Assembly (NCBI RefSeq): GCF_002355155.1 | Contig: NZ_AP017369.1 | Span: 1,736,001-1,800,000 of the forward strand | From: Corynebacterium suranareeae | Lineage (GTDB): Bacteria > Actinomycetota > Actinomycetes > Mycobacteriales > Mycobacteriaceae | Direction: 5' to 3' | DNA: 64,000 bases | The notes under the pieces: generated by a model | The model's input: the letters and a program-made list of their open reading frames with translations, nothing else | Told to the model about the DNA's origin: nothing | Database searches by the model: none | Made by a program: the position numbers and the translations under genes | Shown: piece after piece, positions 51,199 to 59,177 of the stretch | Numbering within the stretch: position 1 is the first letter of the stretch | Layout of the letters: each line of letters starts with the position of its first letter

Positions 51199-52005
51199 AT
51201 GTCTGAATCTTCAGAAACCTCGCTGCTACAGCACTCATCCCGCTTCCCAGCTGGCACGTTTACCCCCGCGCCTAAACGCGCAACACCTGCAAAGATGCTA
51301 GCTGCACAAGGCAAGATGGAGTCTTTGCTTTTCCTCCGCCACGGTGAACAACAGCTCCTCAGCATTATCATCCCGTTGGCAGCACTGATCGCCCTTGCAA
51401 AATTCGACATCGTCCCCGGCGAAACCTCATTAAGCAAGACTTTCCCCTTCGCTTTAGCTACCGCAGCGATGAGTGCTGGATTCACAGGTCAAGCAATCAG
51501 CCTTGCTTTTGATAGGCGTTACGGTGCACTGAAACGCACAGGTGCAAGCGGCGTTCCAGCGTGGACAATCATTTTTGGCAAGGTGATCGCAGTCATCGCT
51601 GTAACAATTGTGCAGATCATCATCCTCGGCATCACTGCCCTACTTTTGGGATGGTCCGCACCGGTTGGTGGCGTCCTCTTTGGAACCATTACCCTCTTTG
51701 TAGGCGTGTCCAGCTTTACCGCTTTGGGCATGTTGATGGGCGGAACACTGTCCTCCGAATTAGTCCTAGCCCTGGCAAACCTCATTTGGATTGTGCTGTC
51801 CGGCCTTGCAGCTTGGGCAGTGTTCTCCGAAAATGTCAACGCTGACGGCTGGCTATCAATCATTCCGTCCGTTGCACTATCCCAAGGAATGGTAGAAGCT
51901 TTCAACGGTGAACTACCTTGGCTCCAACTGGCCATCCTGGTGGGCTGGCTTATTATTACGGGATTCGCCGCTAACAAGTTGTTCCAGTTCTCATCTAGCC
52001 GTTAA
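51199..52005 (+). CDS. ABC-2 type exporter, permease
   Basis: A 268-residue integral membrane protein with six helices (for example IFGKVIAVIAVTIVQIIILG, LVLALANLIWIVLSGLAAWA). A 50-residue hydrophilic N-tail comes first. It pairs with the ATPase gene eight bases upstream. AAGGCAC precedes the ATG. The substrate is unknown. Confidence 0.88.
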   Translation: MSESSETSLLQHSSRFPAGTFTPAPKRATPAKMLAAQGKMESLLFLRHGEQQLLSIIIPLAALIALAKFDIVPGETSLSKTFPFALATAAMSAGFTGQAISLAFDRRYGALKRTGASGVPAWTIIFGKVIAVIAVTIVQIIILGITALLLGWSAPVGGVLFGTITLFVGVSSFTALGMLMGGTLSSELVLALANLIWIVLSGLAAWAVFSENVNADGWLSIIPSVALSQGMVEAFNGELPWLQLAILVGWLIITGFAANKLFQFSSSR

Positions 52006-52091
52006 AGCTACTGGTTGTCGGAAATTGTGGGCAAAAGTTCCCACAGATTGCAGTGGCATATACCACCCCTTTCCCCGCTTCGTCGATTGTC

Positions 52092-52114
52092 TAAAATAGG
52101 CCATGACCGGCTAG
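52092..52114 (+). promoter_or_regulatory. ctaA promoter with a minimal upstream frame
   Basis: TAAAAT at 52092-52097 fits a -10 box. Transcription would start near the ATG of a four-codon frame (ATG-ACC-GGC-TAG, 52103-52114) that ends one base before the ctaA ATG. Such a minimal frame could position ribosomes at the ctaA start on a leaderless mRNA. Confidence 0.4.
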
Positions 52115-52115
52115 A

Positions 52116-53150
52116 ATGAGCCACGTGTCTACTTCAGTTGCTCCCTCAAATAATCCAGTTGAGTTGAAGCCCATTGCTTTTTGGGCACCAACCATCAAAG
52201 TGCAGCGCATTTTAGCGCTCCTGCTGTTGATTTTTCAGGGAGGCATCACTGTCACCGGCTCAATTGTCCGCGTAACAGGTTCAGGGCTCGGCTGTGACAC
52301 CTGGCCGCTTTGCCACGAAGGCTCACTAGTCCCAGTTGCTGGCGCTGCCCCATGGATCCACCAAGCCGTAGAGTTTGGCAACCGCATGCTCACCTTCGTG
52401 CTGATTGCCGCAGCACTCGCAGTATTCCTAGCAGTTCTCGGTGCAAAACGACGCCGCGAAATCGTGGTCAACTCCTTCGTCCAAGGCCTAGGCATCATCC
52501 TCCAGGCCATCATTGGTGGAATCACAGTACTTGTCGACCTCCACTGGTACGCAGTCGCACTACACTTCCTACCATCCATGATTTTAGTGTTCCTAGCTGC
52601 GATTTTGTACACACGCATCGGCGAGCCAGACGACGGCGAAGTAACCACCATGTTCCCCAACTGGATTCGCAACGTTGCAATTGTTGGAGCAATCGCATTG
52701 GCCGTTGTTCTGATCACCGGAACAATGACTACCGGCGCTGGTGTTCACTCCGGTGACTCAGGAGTAGGTATGGAAGGCCGCCTCGAAGTAAGCATCGACT
52801 GGATGGCACACGTCCATGGCTACAGCATGTACGTCTACCTCTTCTTCACCTTGATCGTGGTTGCCGGCCTATACAAGGTGAAAGCATCACAGCACAACAA
52901 GAAGCTCGGACTCATGCTGATTGTCTTTATTCTGATCCAAGCCGGAATTGGAATCCTCCAATACCGCATGGGAGTTCCACGCTGGAGCATTCCATTCCAC
53001 ATTGCAATGTCCTCCGTTGTTGTGGCCTTTACTTCCCTACTGTGGGCTCAAGGCCGAGTGCGCGTTGGAGGCACCGCGACAATTGCCGGTTCTGTTGACG
53101 GAGATATCAAGAATATCGCGCTGGCTGAATCAAAGAAGGTTGGTAAATAA
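52116..53150 (+). CDS. ctaA: Heme A synthase CtaA
   Basis: A 344-residue, eight-helix enzyme that oxidises the methyl of heme O to formyl, giving heme A for the aa3 oxidase. Heme-binding histidines appear in WIHQAVEFGNRM, VALHFLPSMIL, DWMAHVHGYSMYVY and RWSIPFHIAMSS. An extracytoplasmic cysteine pair lies in SGLGCDTWPLCHEG. It acts after CtaB, also in this window. The alternative start at 52125 (GTG) would shorten it by three residues. Confidence 0.94.
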   Translation: MSHVSTSVAPSNNPVELKPIAFWAPTIKVQRILALLLLIFQGGITVTGSIVRVTGSGLGCDTWPLCHEGSLVPVAGAAPWIHQAVEFGNRMLTFVLIAAALAVFLAVLGAKRRREIVVNSFVQGLGIILQAIIGGITVLVDLHWYAVALHFLPSMILVFLAAILYTRIGEPDDGEVTTMFPNWIRNVAIVGAIALAVVLITGTMTTGAGVHSGDSGVGMEGRLEVSIDWMAHVHGYSMYVYLFFTLIVVAGLYKVKASQHNKKLGLMLIVFILIQAGIGILQYRMGVPRWSIPFHIAMSSVVVAFTSLLWAQGRVRVGGTATIAGSVDGDIKNIALAESKKVGK

Positions 53151-53168
53151 AACCAGTCCGACGCCTAT

Positions 53169-53203
53169 AGCCCAACTAGGATCTTCGTCCTGGTTGGGCT
53201 TTG
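53169..53203 (+). terminator. Terminator of ctaA
   Basis: AGCCCAACTAGGA and TCCTGGTTGGGCT pair over 13 bp with one G-T, around TCTTCG, followed by TT. It ends the mptB-ABC-ctaA unit. Confidence 0.85.
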
Positions 53204-53246
53204 CTCATTGGTGCCGGATCTTCGTATGCACTCGTATTTTCTGTGT

Positions 53247-53313
53247 GTACTTTCGACATCAAGATTTCCTGATTTTTGCCAACATTTTCCGGAAATCTTG
53301 GTGCTGAAAGTAC
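53247..53313. repeat. Palindrome related to that at 14134
   Basis: Arms 53247-53269 and 53291-53313 pair at 20 of 23 positions, two of the mismatches being G-T. The GTAC end and the AAGATTTCC-GATTTT stretch match the palindrome behind the tRNA-Leu genes, so the two are members of one dispersed family. Confidence 0.85.
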
Positions 53314-53491
53314 ATCTGTAGCACGTGAACTTAATGACAACAGAAGCCATTACCGACGACAGACGCTCATTGCCCATTTAAGACCTCGAAATTCTAAAAT
53401 GAGTATTTGTATGGACGAGCCTCCGAAAACCTCTTAGAAGCGCTCCTGGGGAGGTATGACTTTTCAGGTGTCGCACCAAAATATAAGAGCG

Positions 53492-53549
53492 ACCAAACCA
53501 GGAGACCCAGAATCTTCAAAAACTTAAATGCTGGGTCTCTGTGTTTGGT
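53492..53549. repeat. Palindrome A upstream of the primase-helicase gene
   Basis: 18-bp arms (53492-53509, 53532-53549; 15 of 18 pair) with a 22-base loop. The left arm is identical to that of palindrome B. Confidence 0.85.
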
Positions 53550-53563
53550 ATTGAGATCGATAT

Positions 53564-53621
53564 ACCAAACCAGGAGACCCACAAACGTCAAAAACGCGAT
53601 TTCTGGGTCTCCTGGTTTGGT
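53564..53621. repeat. Palindrome B upstream of the primase-helicase gene
   Basis: Perfect 18-bp arms (ACCAAACCAGGAGACCCA and its complement) around a 22-base loop that shares TCAAAAAC with the loop of palindrome A. A and B are a tandem duplication with a 72-base period. Confidence 0.9.
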
Positions 53622-53630
53622 CTTATGGCC

Positions 53631-53700
53631 CCGGCAACCCGGCGTCCCGGCGTCCCGGCGTCCCGGCGACGGCCATACAGTGTTCCGGCAACCCGGCAAC
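53631..53700 (+). repeat. GC-rich 8-bp tandem repeats
   Basis: Five units of CCGGC(A/G)(A/T)C (53631-53670), three of them identical CCGGCGTC, then 14 other bases and two more CCGGCAAC units (53685-53700). They lie 78 bases before the primase-helicase start. Slippage could change copy number. Confidence 0.9.
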
Positions 53701-53777
53701 CCAGGATCTGCCACATCTGTTCCCAAAAGCACCCCAAGCTGCAAGCCTCAATCAGTTAAGGCTTTAAAGTTAAGGCT

Positions 53778-56126
53778 ATGTCTGACCAAAGACTCGATTT
53801 TCTGGAACAGAGGCTTTTTGAGCTAGAGCGTGAACTTGGTGCGATCCGTCAAGAACTTTCCGCACTCCGCAAATCACGCTCCGCAGCACCTCGCCCTACC
53901 GATGCAGCACCCCCATCAAATAGCACTGCTCCGACGATTAACGCCACCTCTGGTCCTCAGGCAAAAATCTCTTTGTTCATGCAACGTTTCAGTGGAAGAA
54001 CTGATGTGTACGCCAGGCGTTGGACTAGCCGAAAAACAGGCAAAAGTGGGTGGTCTCCTGCTACCCGCCAGGGTTTTTATTCTAAAGATGCAACTCCAAA
54101 AGACTATCTGCCTTTCACCGCAGAGACTGTTAATGCCCACCTGCGCAGAGGTGGTGAACACGTTGGTCTTTATGTCATGCTCCCGAATGACACGTGTAAG
54201 CTTTTGGCCTGCGATTTCGATGATGGAACGTGGAAAGAAGATGCTCTAGCTTTTGTCGCTGCGTGTCGTGAACATTGTATTGATGCGCTTGCAGAAATAT
54301 CTCGTTCGGGTGAGGGCGCTCACGTGTGGATATTTTTCGATGCTCCGATTTCTGCGATGCTGGCGCGTCGTTTAGGTTTTTCTATGTTGCGCCATGCAAT
54401 GCGTGTGCGTCCAGATATGGATATGTCGTCGTATGATCGTTTCTTTCCTGCTCAGGACACAATTGCCTCGCGTGCTAATGGAAGCTCTAGGCTGGGAAAC
54501 CTCATCGCGCTACCGTTAAATGGTGACTGTCGAGCCCGCAACACCTCGGTCTTCGCTGATCCAGAAACTTGGGTTCCTTTTGATGATCCTTTCGCGGCGT
54601 TGGCCGAAGTTACTCCGCTGACAACTTCAAAAGTAGAAGAGATTCTAGCGAATACCCAACAGAAGTTTGGCCCCGAAATTGAACAGATCAAACGCCCCTC
54701 TCGGGCAGAACTTAAGAAAATCAAAGCAAATGGCACCACAATTACCCTAACGGTTGGCAATGAGTTGTCTATCCCCACCGAAGGGTTGCCAGCCGCTGTT
54801 ATCGCGGAGATTAAACACAGGGCGGTAATCCCAAACCCTGAGTTTTATCGTCGACAAGCGCAAAGGTTTTCGACCTTCGGCGTGCCACGCATCATCATCC
54901 GCTTCACCCAGGCCGAGCAGCATTTGCTGCTGCCTAGAGGGCTTGTCGACGACGCCTCCCGCATCCTCTCCCAAGCCGGGTACGCGGTGCGCGTGTCGTG
55001 GCCGCGCGCGGTGAAGAAGTCTATTGATGTTGCATTCCTTGGGGACCTGCGACCGCTGCAACAAGATGCGATCAAGGCATTTGGCGGGCAGCGCACAGGA
55101 GTGTTGGTCGCTCCGCCGGGTGCTGGAAAAACAGTCATGGCGTGCGCACTGATCGCGCACAGGAAAGTCTCTACAGCAGTGTTAGTCAACCGTGCAGAGT
55201 TGATTTCACAGTGGCGTGACCGCCTTAGCCAGTATCTCGATGTTGAACCTGAGGATATCGGGCAGATTGGCGCTGGTCGACGCAAAACAACCGGGATCAT
55301 CGATTTGATAACGCTGCAGTCGTTAAGCAGAAAAGATTCTGATCCCAAGATTTTGGAACAATATGGTCAGATCATCGTCGATGAGTGTCACAATATCGCC
55401 GCTCCTGGAGCAGAGGCAGCATTAGACCAAGTCAAAGCACCTTTTTGGGTAGGTCTTACTGCCACGCCTTTTCGCTCTGACCACATGGATGAGATCATCA
55501 CCATGCAATGTGGCCCAATTCGACACCGCATGGAGATCGATACTGAAAATGAGAAGCGACTGATCTATCTCCACGAAACTGATTTTGAGTCCGAAGAAAC
55601 CACGGAAATTCAAGACATCTACAACGAACTTGCGGTCGATCCTGCCCGAAATTTATTAATCAGCAGCGAAGTTGACAAAGCTGTGCAAGCCGGCGATCGA
55701 TGCCTAGTGCTGGTCAACCGCATCTCTGCACTGGAAGCGCTGGTAGACGGCATTAAATCCTCAACAAAGTACCCGGTTCTAACAATGCATGGTCGCCAAA
55801 CCACAGAAGAACGAGCGCAGTTGCGTGAAGAACTTGCCGCATTAAGCGAAAACCACTCACCTTTTGTCCTCGTTGCCATGAATAAAGTAGCTGGCGAAGG
55901 CCTTGATATTCCAAGTTTGAATACGCTTTTCCTGGCAGCGCCTGTGTCTTTTAAGGGTCTAGTGATTCAACAAATCGGCAGAGTGACTCGTTCTGCGGGT
56001 GACAATGAGGCACCTGCAACAGCAGCCGTGGTCCATGACTTTGTCGACGTTAAAAACCCGACCTTAAAGCGCATGCACGGACGCAGACTAAGAGCGATGC
56101 AAAAAGAAGGCTTCGTCACCGCTTGA
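53778..56126 (+). CDS. TOTE-type archaeo-eukaryotic primase fused to an SF2 helicase
   Basis: A 782-residue fusion. Residues 1-35 are a coiled coil. Residues 62-270 form an AEP-fold primase domain of the kind annotated 'TOTE conflict system': metal Asp146/Asp148 in LLACDFDDG, the catalytic histidine loop SRSGEGAHVWIFFD (His182) and SYDRFFPAQD. Residues 430-782 are a DEAD/SF2 helicase: APPGAGKTV, IIVDECHNI, VGLTATPFRS and QQIGRVTRSAG. Such proteins are found in biological-conflict systems and in solo form near repair genes. Here it is alone, between ctaA and a quinone oxidoreductase gene, behind an unusual repeat-rich leader. Function untested as far as I know. Confidence 0.9.
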   Translation: MSDQRLDFLEQRLFELERELGAIRQELSALRKSRSAAPRPTDAAPPSNSTAPTINATSGPQAKISLFMQRFSGRTDVYARRWTSRKTGKSGWSPATRQGFYSKDATPKDYLPFTAETVNAHLRRGGEHVGLYVMLPNDTCKLLACDFDDGTWKEDALAFVAACREHCIDALAEISRSGEGAHVWIFFDAPISAMLARRLGFSMLRHAMRVRPDMDMSSYDRFFPAQDTIASRANGSSRLGNLIALPLNGDCRARNTSVFADPETWVPFDDPFAALAEVTPLTTSKVEEILANTQQKFGPEIEQIKRPSRAELKKIKANGTTITLTVGNELSIPTEGLPAAVIAEIKHRAVIPNPEFYRRQAQRFSTFGVPRIIIRFTQAEQHLLLPRGLVDDASRILSQAGYAVRVSWPRAVKKSIDVAFLGDLRPLQQDAIKAFGGQRTGVLVAPPGAGKTVMACALIAHRKVSTAVLVNRAELISQWRDRLSQYLDVEPEDIGQIGAGRRKTTGIIDLITLQSLSRKDSDPKILEQYGQIIVDECHNIAAPGAEAALDQVKAPFWVGLTATPFRSDHMDEIITMQCGPIRHRMEIDTENEKRLIYLHETDFESEETTEIQDIYNELAVDPARNLLISSEVDKAVQAGDRCLVLVNRISALEALVDGIKSSTKYPVLTMHGRQTTEERAQLREELAALSENHSPFVLVAMNKVAGEGLDIPSLNTLFLAAPVSFKGLVIQQIGRVTRSAGDNEAPATAAVVHDFVDVKNPTLKRMHGRRLRAMQKEGFVTA

Positions 56127-56208
56127 TTTTGTTGGTTTAGCCCTAAGGCTTGAGGATTTTTGGTCAATATCCCAACCTTGTCTTTGAGTCATGGTTAGTG
56201 TGGGAACT

Positions 56209-57177
56209 ATGAAGGCAATCTTAGTTTCTCGTACCGGCGGCCCCGAGGTGTTGGAGCTTACTGATGTCGAAGCTCCACGGCCCAATGAAGATCAGGTTTT
56301 AGTTGAAGTAGATATGGCAGGTGTGAACTTCATTGACACCTATTATCGCCAAGGTGAATATCATGCGCGCCTGCCTTTTATCCCTGGCTTTGAAGGCACC
56401 GGCCGCATCCTAGAAGATCCTCAAGGTTTGATTGCTGTTGGCACGAAAGTTGCCTGGTGCGATGCGATGGGGTCCTATGCTCAACAGGTATGTGTGCCAC
56501 GTGATCGCCTGGTCGCAGTACCAGAAGGTGTGAGCCCTGCGGTTGCCGCATCGATGCTTATGCAAGGCATTACCGCTCATTATTTGACCAATGGTGTCTA
56601 CGACCTGCAAGAAGGTGATTCCTGCTTGATCACCGCCGGCGCAGGTGGTGTTGGGCTTCTTGCCACCCAGATGGCTGCAGCGAAGGGTGTACGCGTTTAC
56701 AGCGTGGTGTCTACGGATGAAAAAGCTGAGCTTGCCCTTGATGCCGGCGCTCATGAGGTTTTTCGGTACTCAGAAAACCTCGCTGAACAAGTTCGTCGGC
56801 ATAACGGCGGACGCGGAGTCGATGTGGTCTATGACGGCGTTGGCCAATCCACATTTAACGAATCCCTCGAAGCCGTACGTCCCCGTGGCACGGTGTGTCT
56901 TTTCGGCGCAGCATCTGGCCCCGTCGAGCCCTTTGATCCACAGCTTCTCAATACACACGGCTCGATCTTTTTAACTCGCCCCAGCATCGGCGCGTGGACA
57001 TCTGAAGAAGGCGAATTCGCCAAACGCGCCCAGGCGGTCACACAGGCCATCGTCGAAGGCAGCTTGCGGGTCCGCGTCACTGGGACTTATTCGCTTGCCG
57101 ACGCCTCCCTCGCCCACCACGACCTCCAGGCCAGGAACACTAGCGGCTCTTTGGTTCTGAAAATCCCCAAAGACTAG
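56209..57177 (+). CDS. qor: Quinone oxidoreductase-like zinc-free MDR protein
   Basis: A 322-residue medium-chain reductase of the quinone oxidoreductase type. The N-terminal GroES-like domain (VNFIDTYYRQGEYHARLPFI) lacks zinc ligands. The Rossmann part has LITAGAGGVGLLATQMAAAK for NADPH and DVVYDGVGQSTFNESLEAV. It reduces quinones or enones. The ATG at 56209 (MKAILVSRTGG) is the family start and has GGGAA upstream; 56191 would add six residues. Rv1454c holds the same position in mycobacteria. Confidence 0.93.
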   Translation: MKAILVSRTGGPEVLELTDVEAPRPNEDQVLVEVDMAGVNFIDTYYRQGEYHARLPFIPGFEGTGRILEDPQGLIAVGTKVAWCDAMGSYAQQVCVPRDRLVAVPEGVSPAVAASMLMQGITAHYLTNGVYDLQEGDSCLITAGAGGVGLLATQMAAAKGVRVYSVVSTDEKAELALDAGAHEVFRYSENLAEQVRRHNGGRGVDVVYDGVGQSTFNESLEAVRPRGTVCLFGAASGPVEPFDPQLLNTHGSIFLTRPSIGAWTSEEGEFAKRAQAVTQAIVEGSLRVRVTGTYSLADASLAHHDLQARNTSGSLVLKIPKD

Positions 57178-57222
57178 CGGTTAATTCCCTTTTAGGATGT
57201 CGGTTTCAATGCTCGGCTCTTT

Positions 57223-57346
57223 TTAAGTTCGATTTCGCACCTTCGAGACCAATTGGTTTTCGGGACTTTTCCTAGCGATATCGAATTTGCGAAATTGAAG
57301 TTAAGGAATTGGACATATGAAATCGCATCCCTGAACTCGAACTTAA
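57223..57346. mobile_element. MITE-like relic with IS30-element ends
   Basis: A 124-bp segment bounded by TTAAGTTCGA and TCGAACTTAA, the same terminal words as the IS30-type element at 20360. The interior also contains CTTTTCCTAGCGATATCG and GAAATTGAAG, matching the IS right end (ATTTTCCTAGCGGTCTCG, GAAATTGAG). It has no coding capacity, so it fits a non-autonomous derivative or deletion relic of that element, lying between the qor and ctaB genes. Confidence 0.7.
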
Positions 57347-57414
57347 TCGAGCAAAAACTAAAGCCACTCGAGAGTCTAAGCAACCGAGTGGCTATAAGTT
57401 CGAAAAGCTACCTG

Positions 57415-58416
57415 TTAGAAGAAGGTGGTGGTCCAGCCCATCATTTCGCCGATGGTCTCCAAGCCAAGTACGGCATCGACAGATAGCGCTACGAACAGTA
57501 CGGCAAGGTAGTTATTGGACAAAATAAACAGCTTCAAAGGCTTCACCTTGCCACCGTTTTTAATGCCAATGTGTAGCTTGATTGCCATGATCAAGAAGGT
57601 AACGCCAGAAATAACGGCAACAACTGCGTAGATCCAACCTGTTGCCGGAATAAGCAGGAATGTGGTGAGTACGGTCGCAACGGAGTACCACACGATCTGC
57701 GCGGTGACCTGTACTGGAGTGCGCACCACCGGAAGCATTGGAACGCCGGCAGCTTTGTAATCTTCGCGGTACTTCATGGCCAATGCCCAGGTGTGTGGTG
57801 GTGTCCAGAAGAAAATCACCATGAACAAGACGATTGACTGCCACCACTGCTGAGGTACACCGGGTTCAAAGTGAGCAACGATGACTGCCCAACCGACAAG
57901 TACCGGCATGCATCCTGCTGCTCCGCCCCACACGATGTTCATGTGTGTGCGGCGCTTCAGCCACTTTGTGTACACAAAAATGTAGAAGAAGATTGTGATC
58001 AGCACGAAGATGCCAGCGAGTATTGAACCGCATAGCAACCACAGCCACAGGAAGCTGGCTACGGTTAAAATCCAGGCGAATATGGATGCATCTCGGTTGC
58101 TCACGGTGTGGCGAACCAATGGTCTGGCTCTCGTGCGGCCCATGCGTTGGTCAATATCAGAATCGGCAACCATGTTGAAGGTGTTGGCTGCCGCAGCTCC
58201 CATCCAGCCACCGAAAACGGTGAGCAGAATGAGAACAATGTTGTTTTCCCCGCGCTCTGCTTGAAGCATTGTGGGAATTGTAGCGACAAGTAGGAGTTCG
58301 ATCACCCTCGGCTTTGTTAGCGCAATATAGGCCTTGATCGTCTCCAAGGGTTTTCCTCCACAACGTTGCATTTTCAAATCACTCATGTATTTAAGGTGTG
58401 TGTCTTTTTCCATCAA
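57415..58416 (-). CDS. ctaB: Protoheme IX farnesyltransferase CtaB
   Basis: A 333-residue UbiA-family prenyltransferase with nine helices. It adds the farnesyl chain to heme B to make heme O, which CtaA converts to heme A. Metal-binding Asp motif is [20 protein letters not shown]; the second is in [24 protein letters not shown] lies eight bases before the ATG at 58416. It is divergent from tkt, with a 761-base gap. Confidence 0.95.
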   Translation of the reverse strand: MMEKDTHLKYMSDLKMQRCGGKPLETIKAYIALTKPRVIELLLVATIPTMLQAERGENNIVLILLTVFGGWMGAAAANTFNMVADSDIDQRMGRTRARPLVRHTVSNRDASIFAWILTVASFLWLWLLCGSILAGIFVLITIFFYIFVYTKWLKRRTHMNIVWGGAAGCMPVLVGWAVIVAHFEPGVPQQWWQSIVLFMVIFFWTPPHTWALAMKYREDYKAAGVPMLPVVRTPVQVTAQIVWYSVATVLTTFLLIPATGWIYAVVAVISGVTFLIMAIKLHIGIKNGGKVKPLKLFILSNNYLAVLFVALSVDAVLGLETIGEMMGWTTTFF

Positions 58417-59177
58417 ACATCCCTGCGGTGAGTGGGTACCTTCAGTTCAGGCCCAATCGCCGACAACAGTGTCGGTGCGATTACTCGAGATGTTTTTAAG
58501 ACACACGGCAATTTAGTCGGATGAAGTTCATTAAAAGTTCCCGAATAAATTTTAATCGTGTTTTTAATACTTTTTCGATGGGAAATCGATCAGCATTTGC
58601 CACATTAAAAATTCAGACTTTGATTTCATCGTGATCGAAATTGCTTATGTCGATTCCTTAGAGTCGATTGAGTTAAAACTTTGTAGTTAAAAAACAGCCC
58701 AAAACACTTCGGAACCAGACCTAGCCATGCTATCGCCTATTCCTACTATTTGAGTAATCGTAATGAAGTGGGTGTGAAGATCTTTCGCGCAAACAGCTCA
58801 CGCACATTTGCTTCCGTTTCAACTGAGTAGAGTTGGAAAGGTTCCGTTTCGGTCCGTTTTTGACACATTACGGAACCCGTTTTGAAAAATATTCTTTTTC
58901 TTCCAAAATTTCCAGTTGAAAAACCCCATGTCAGAGCAATCCAACTTAAGATTGGTCACACCTTTAATATATTTAGCCCACAGTTGGTTATAAAATGGGT
59001 TCAACATCACTATGGTTAGAGGTGTTGACGGGTCAGATTGAGTTACATCTATCTTCGAAGCAGATTTGGGGTAGATCACTTATGCCAATTTGAACCAATT
59101 AACGTTAAAGGCGTGGATCTGATCATCGGATCGACGTAAACGAACCAAAACTTGGTCCCGGTTTAACCCAGGAAGGA
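58417..59177. promoter_or_regulatory. Long AT-rich ctaB-tkt intergenic region
   Basis: 761 bp, AT-rich, no gene that I trust. An 86-codon minus-strand frame (58819-59079) lacks a ribosome site and any family. Candidate tkt elements are TTGACG near 59027 and TATCTT near 59051, with a 19-base spacer that is slightly long. The tkt operon promoter and the divergent ctaB promoter must lie here. Confidence 0.45.

Noticed and set aside
58819-59079. 86-codon minus-strand frame in the ctaB-tkt gap
   Set aside because: No ribosome site or family resemblance; it overlaps the likely tkt promoter.
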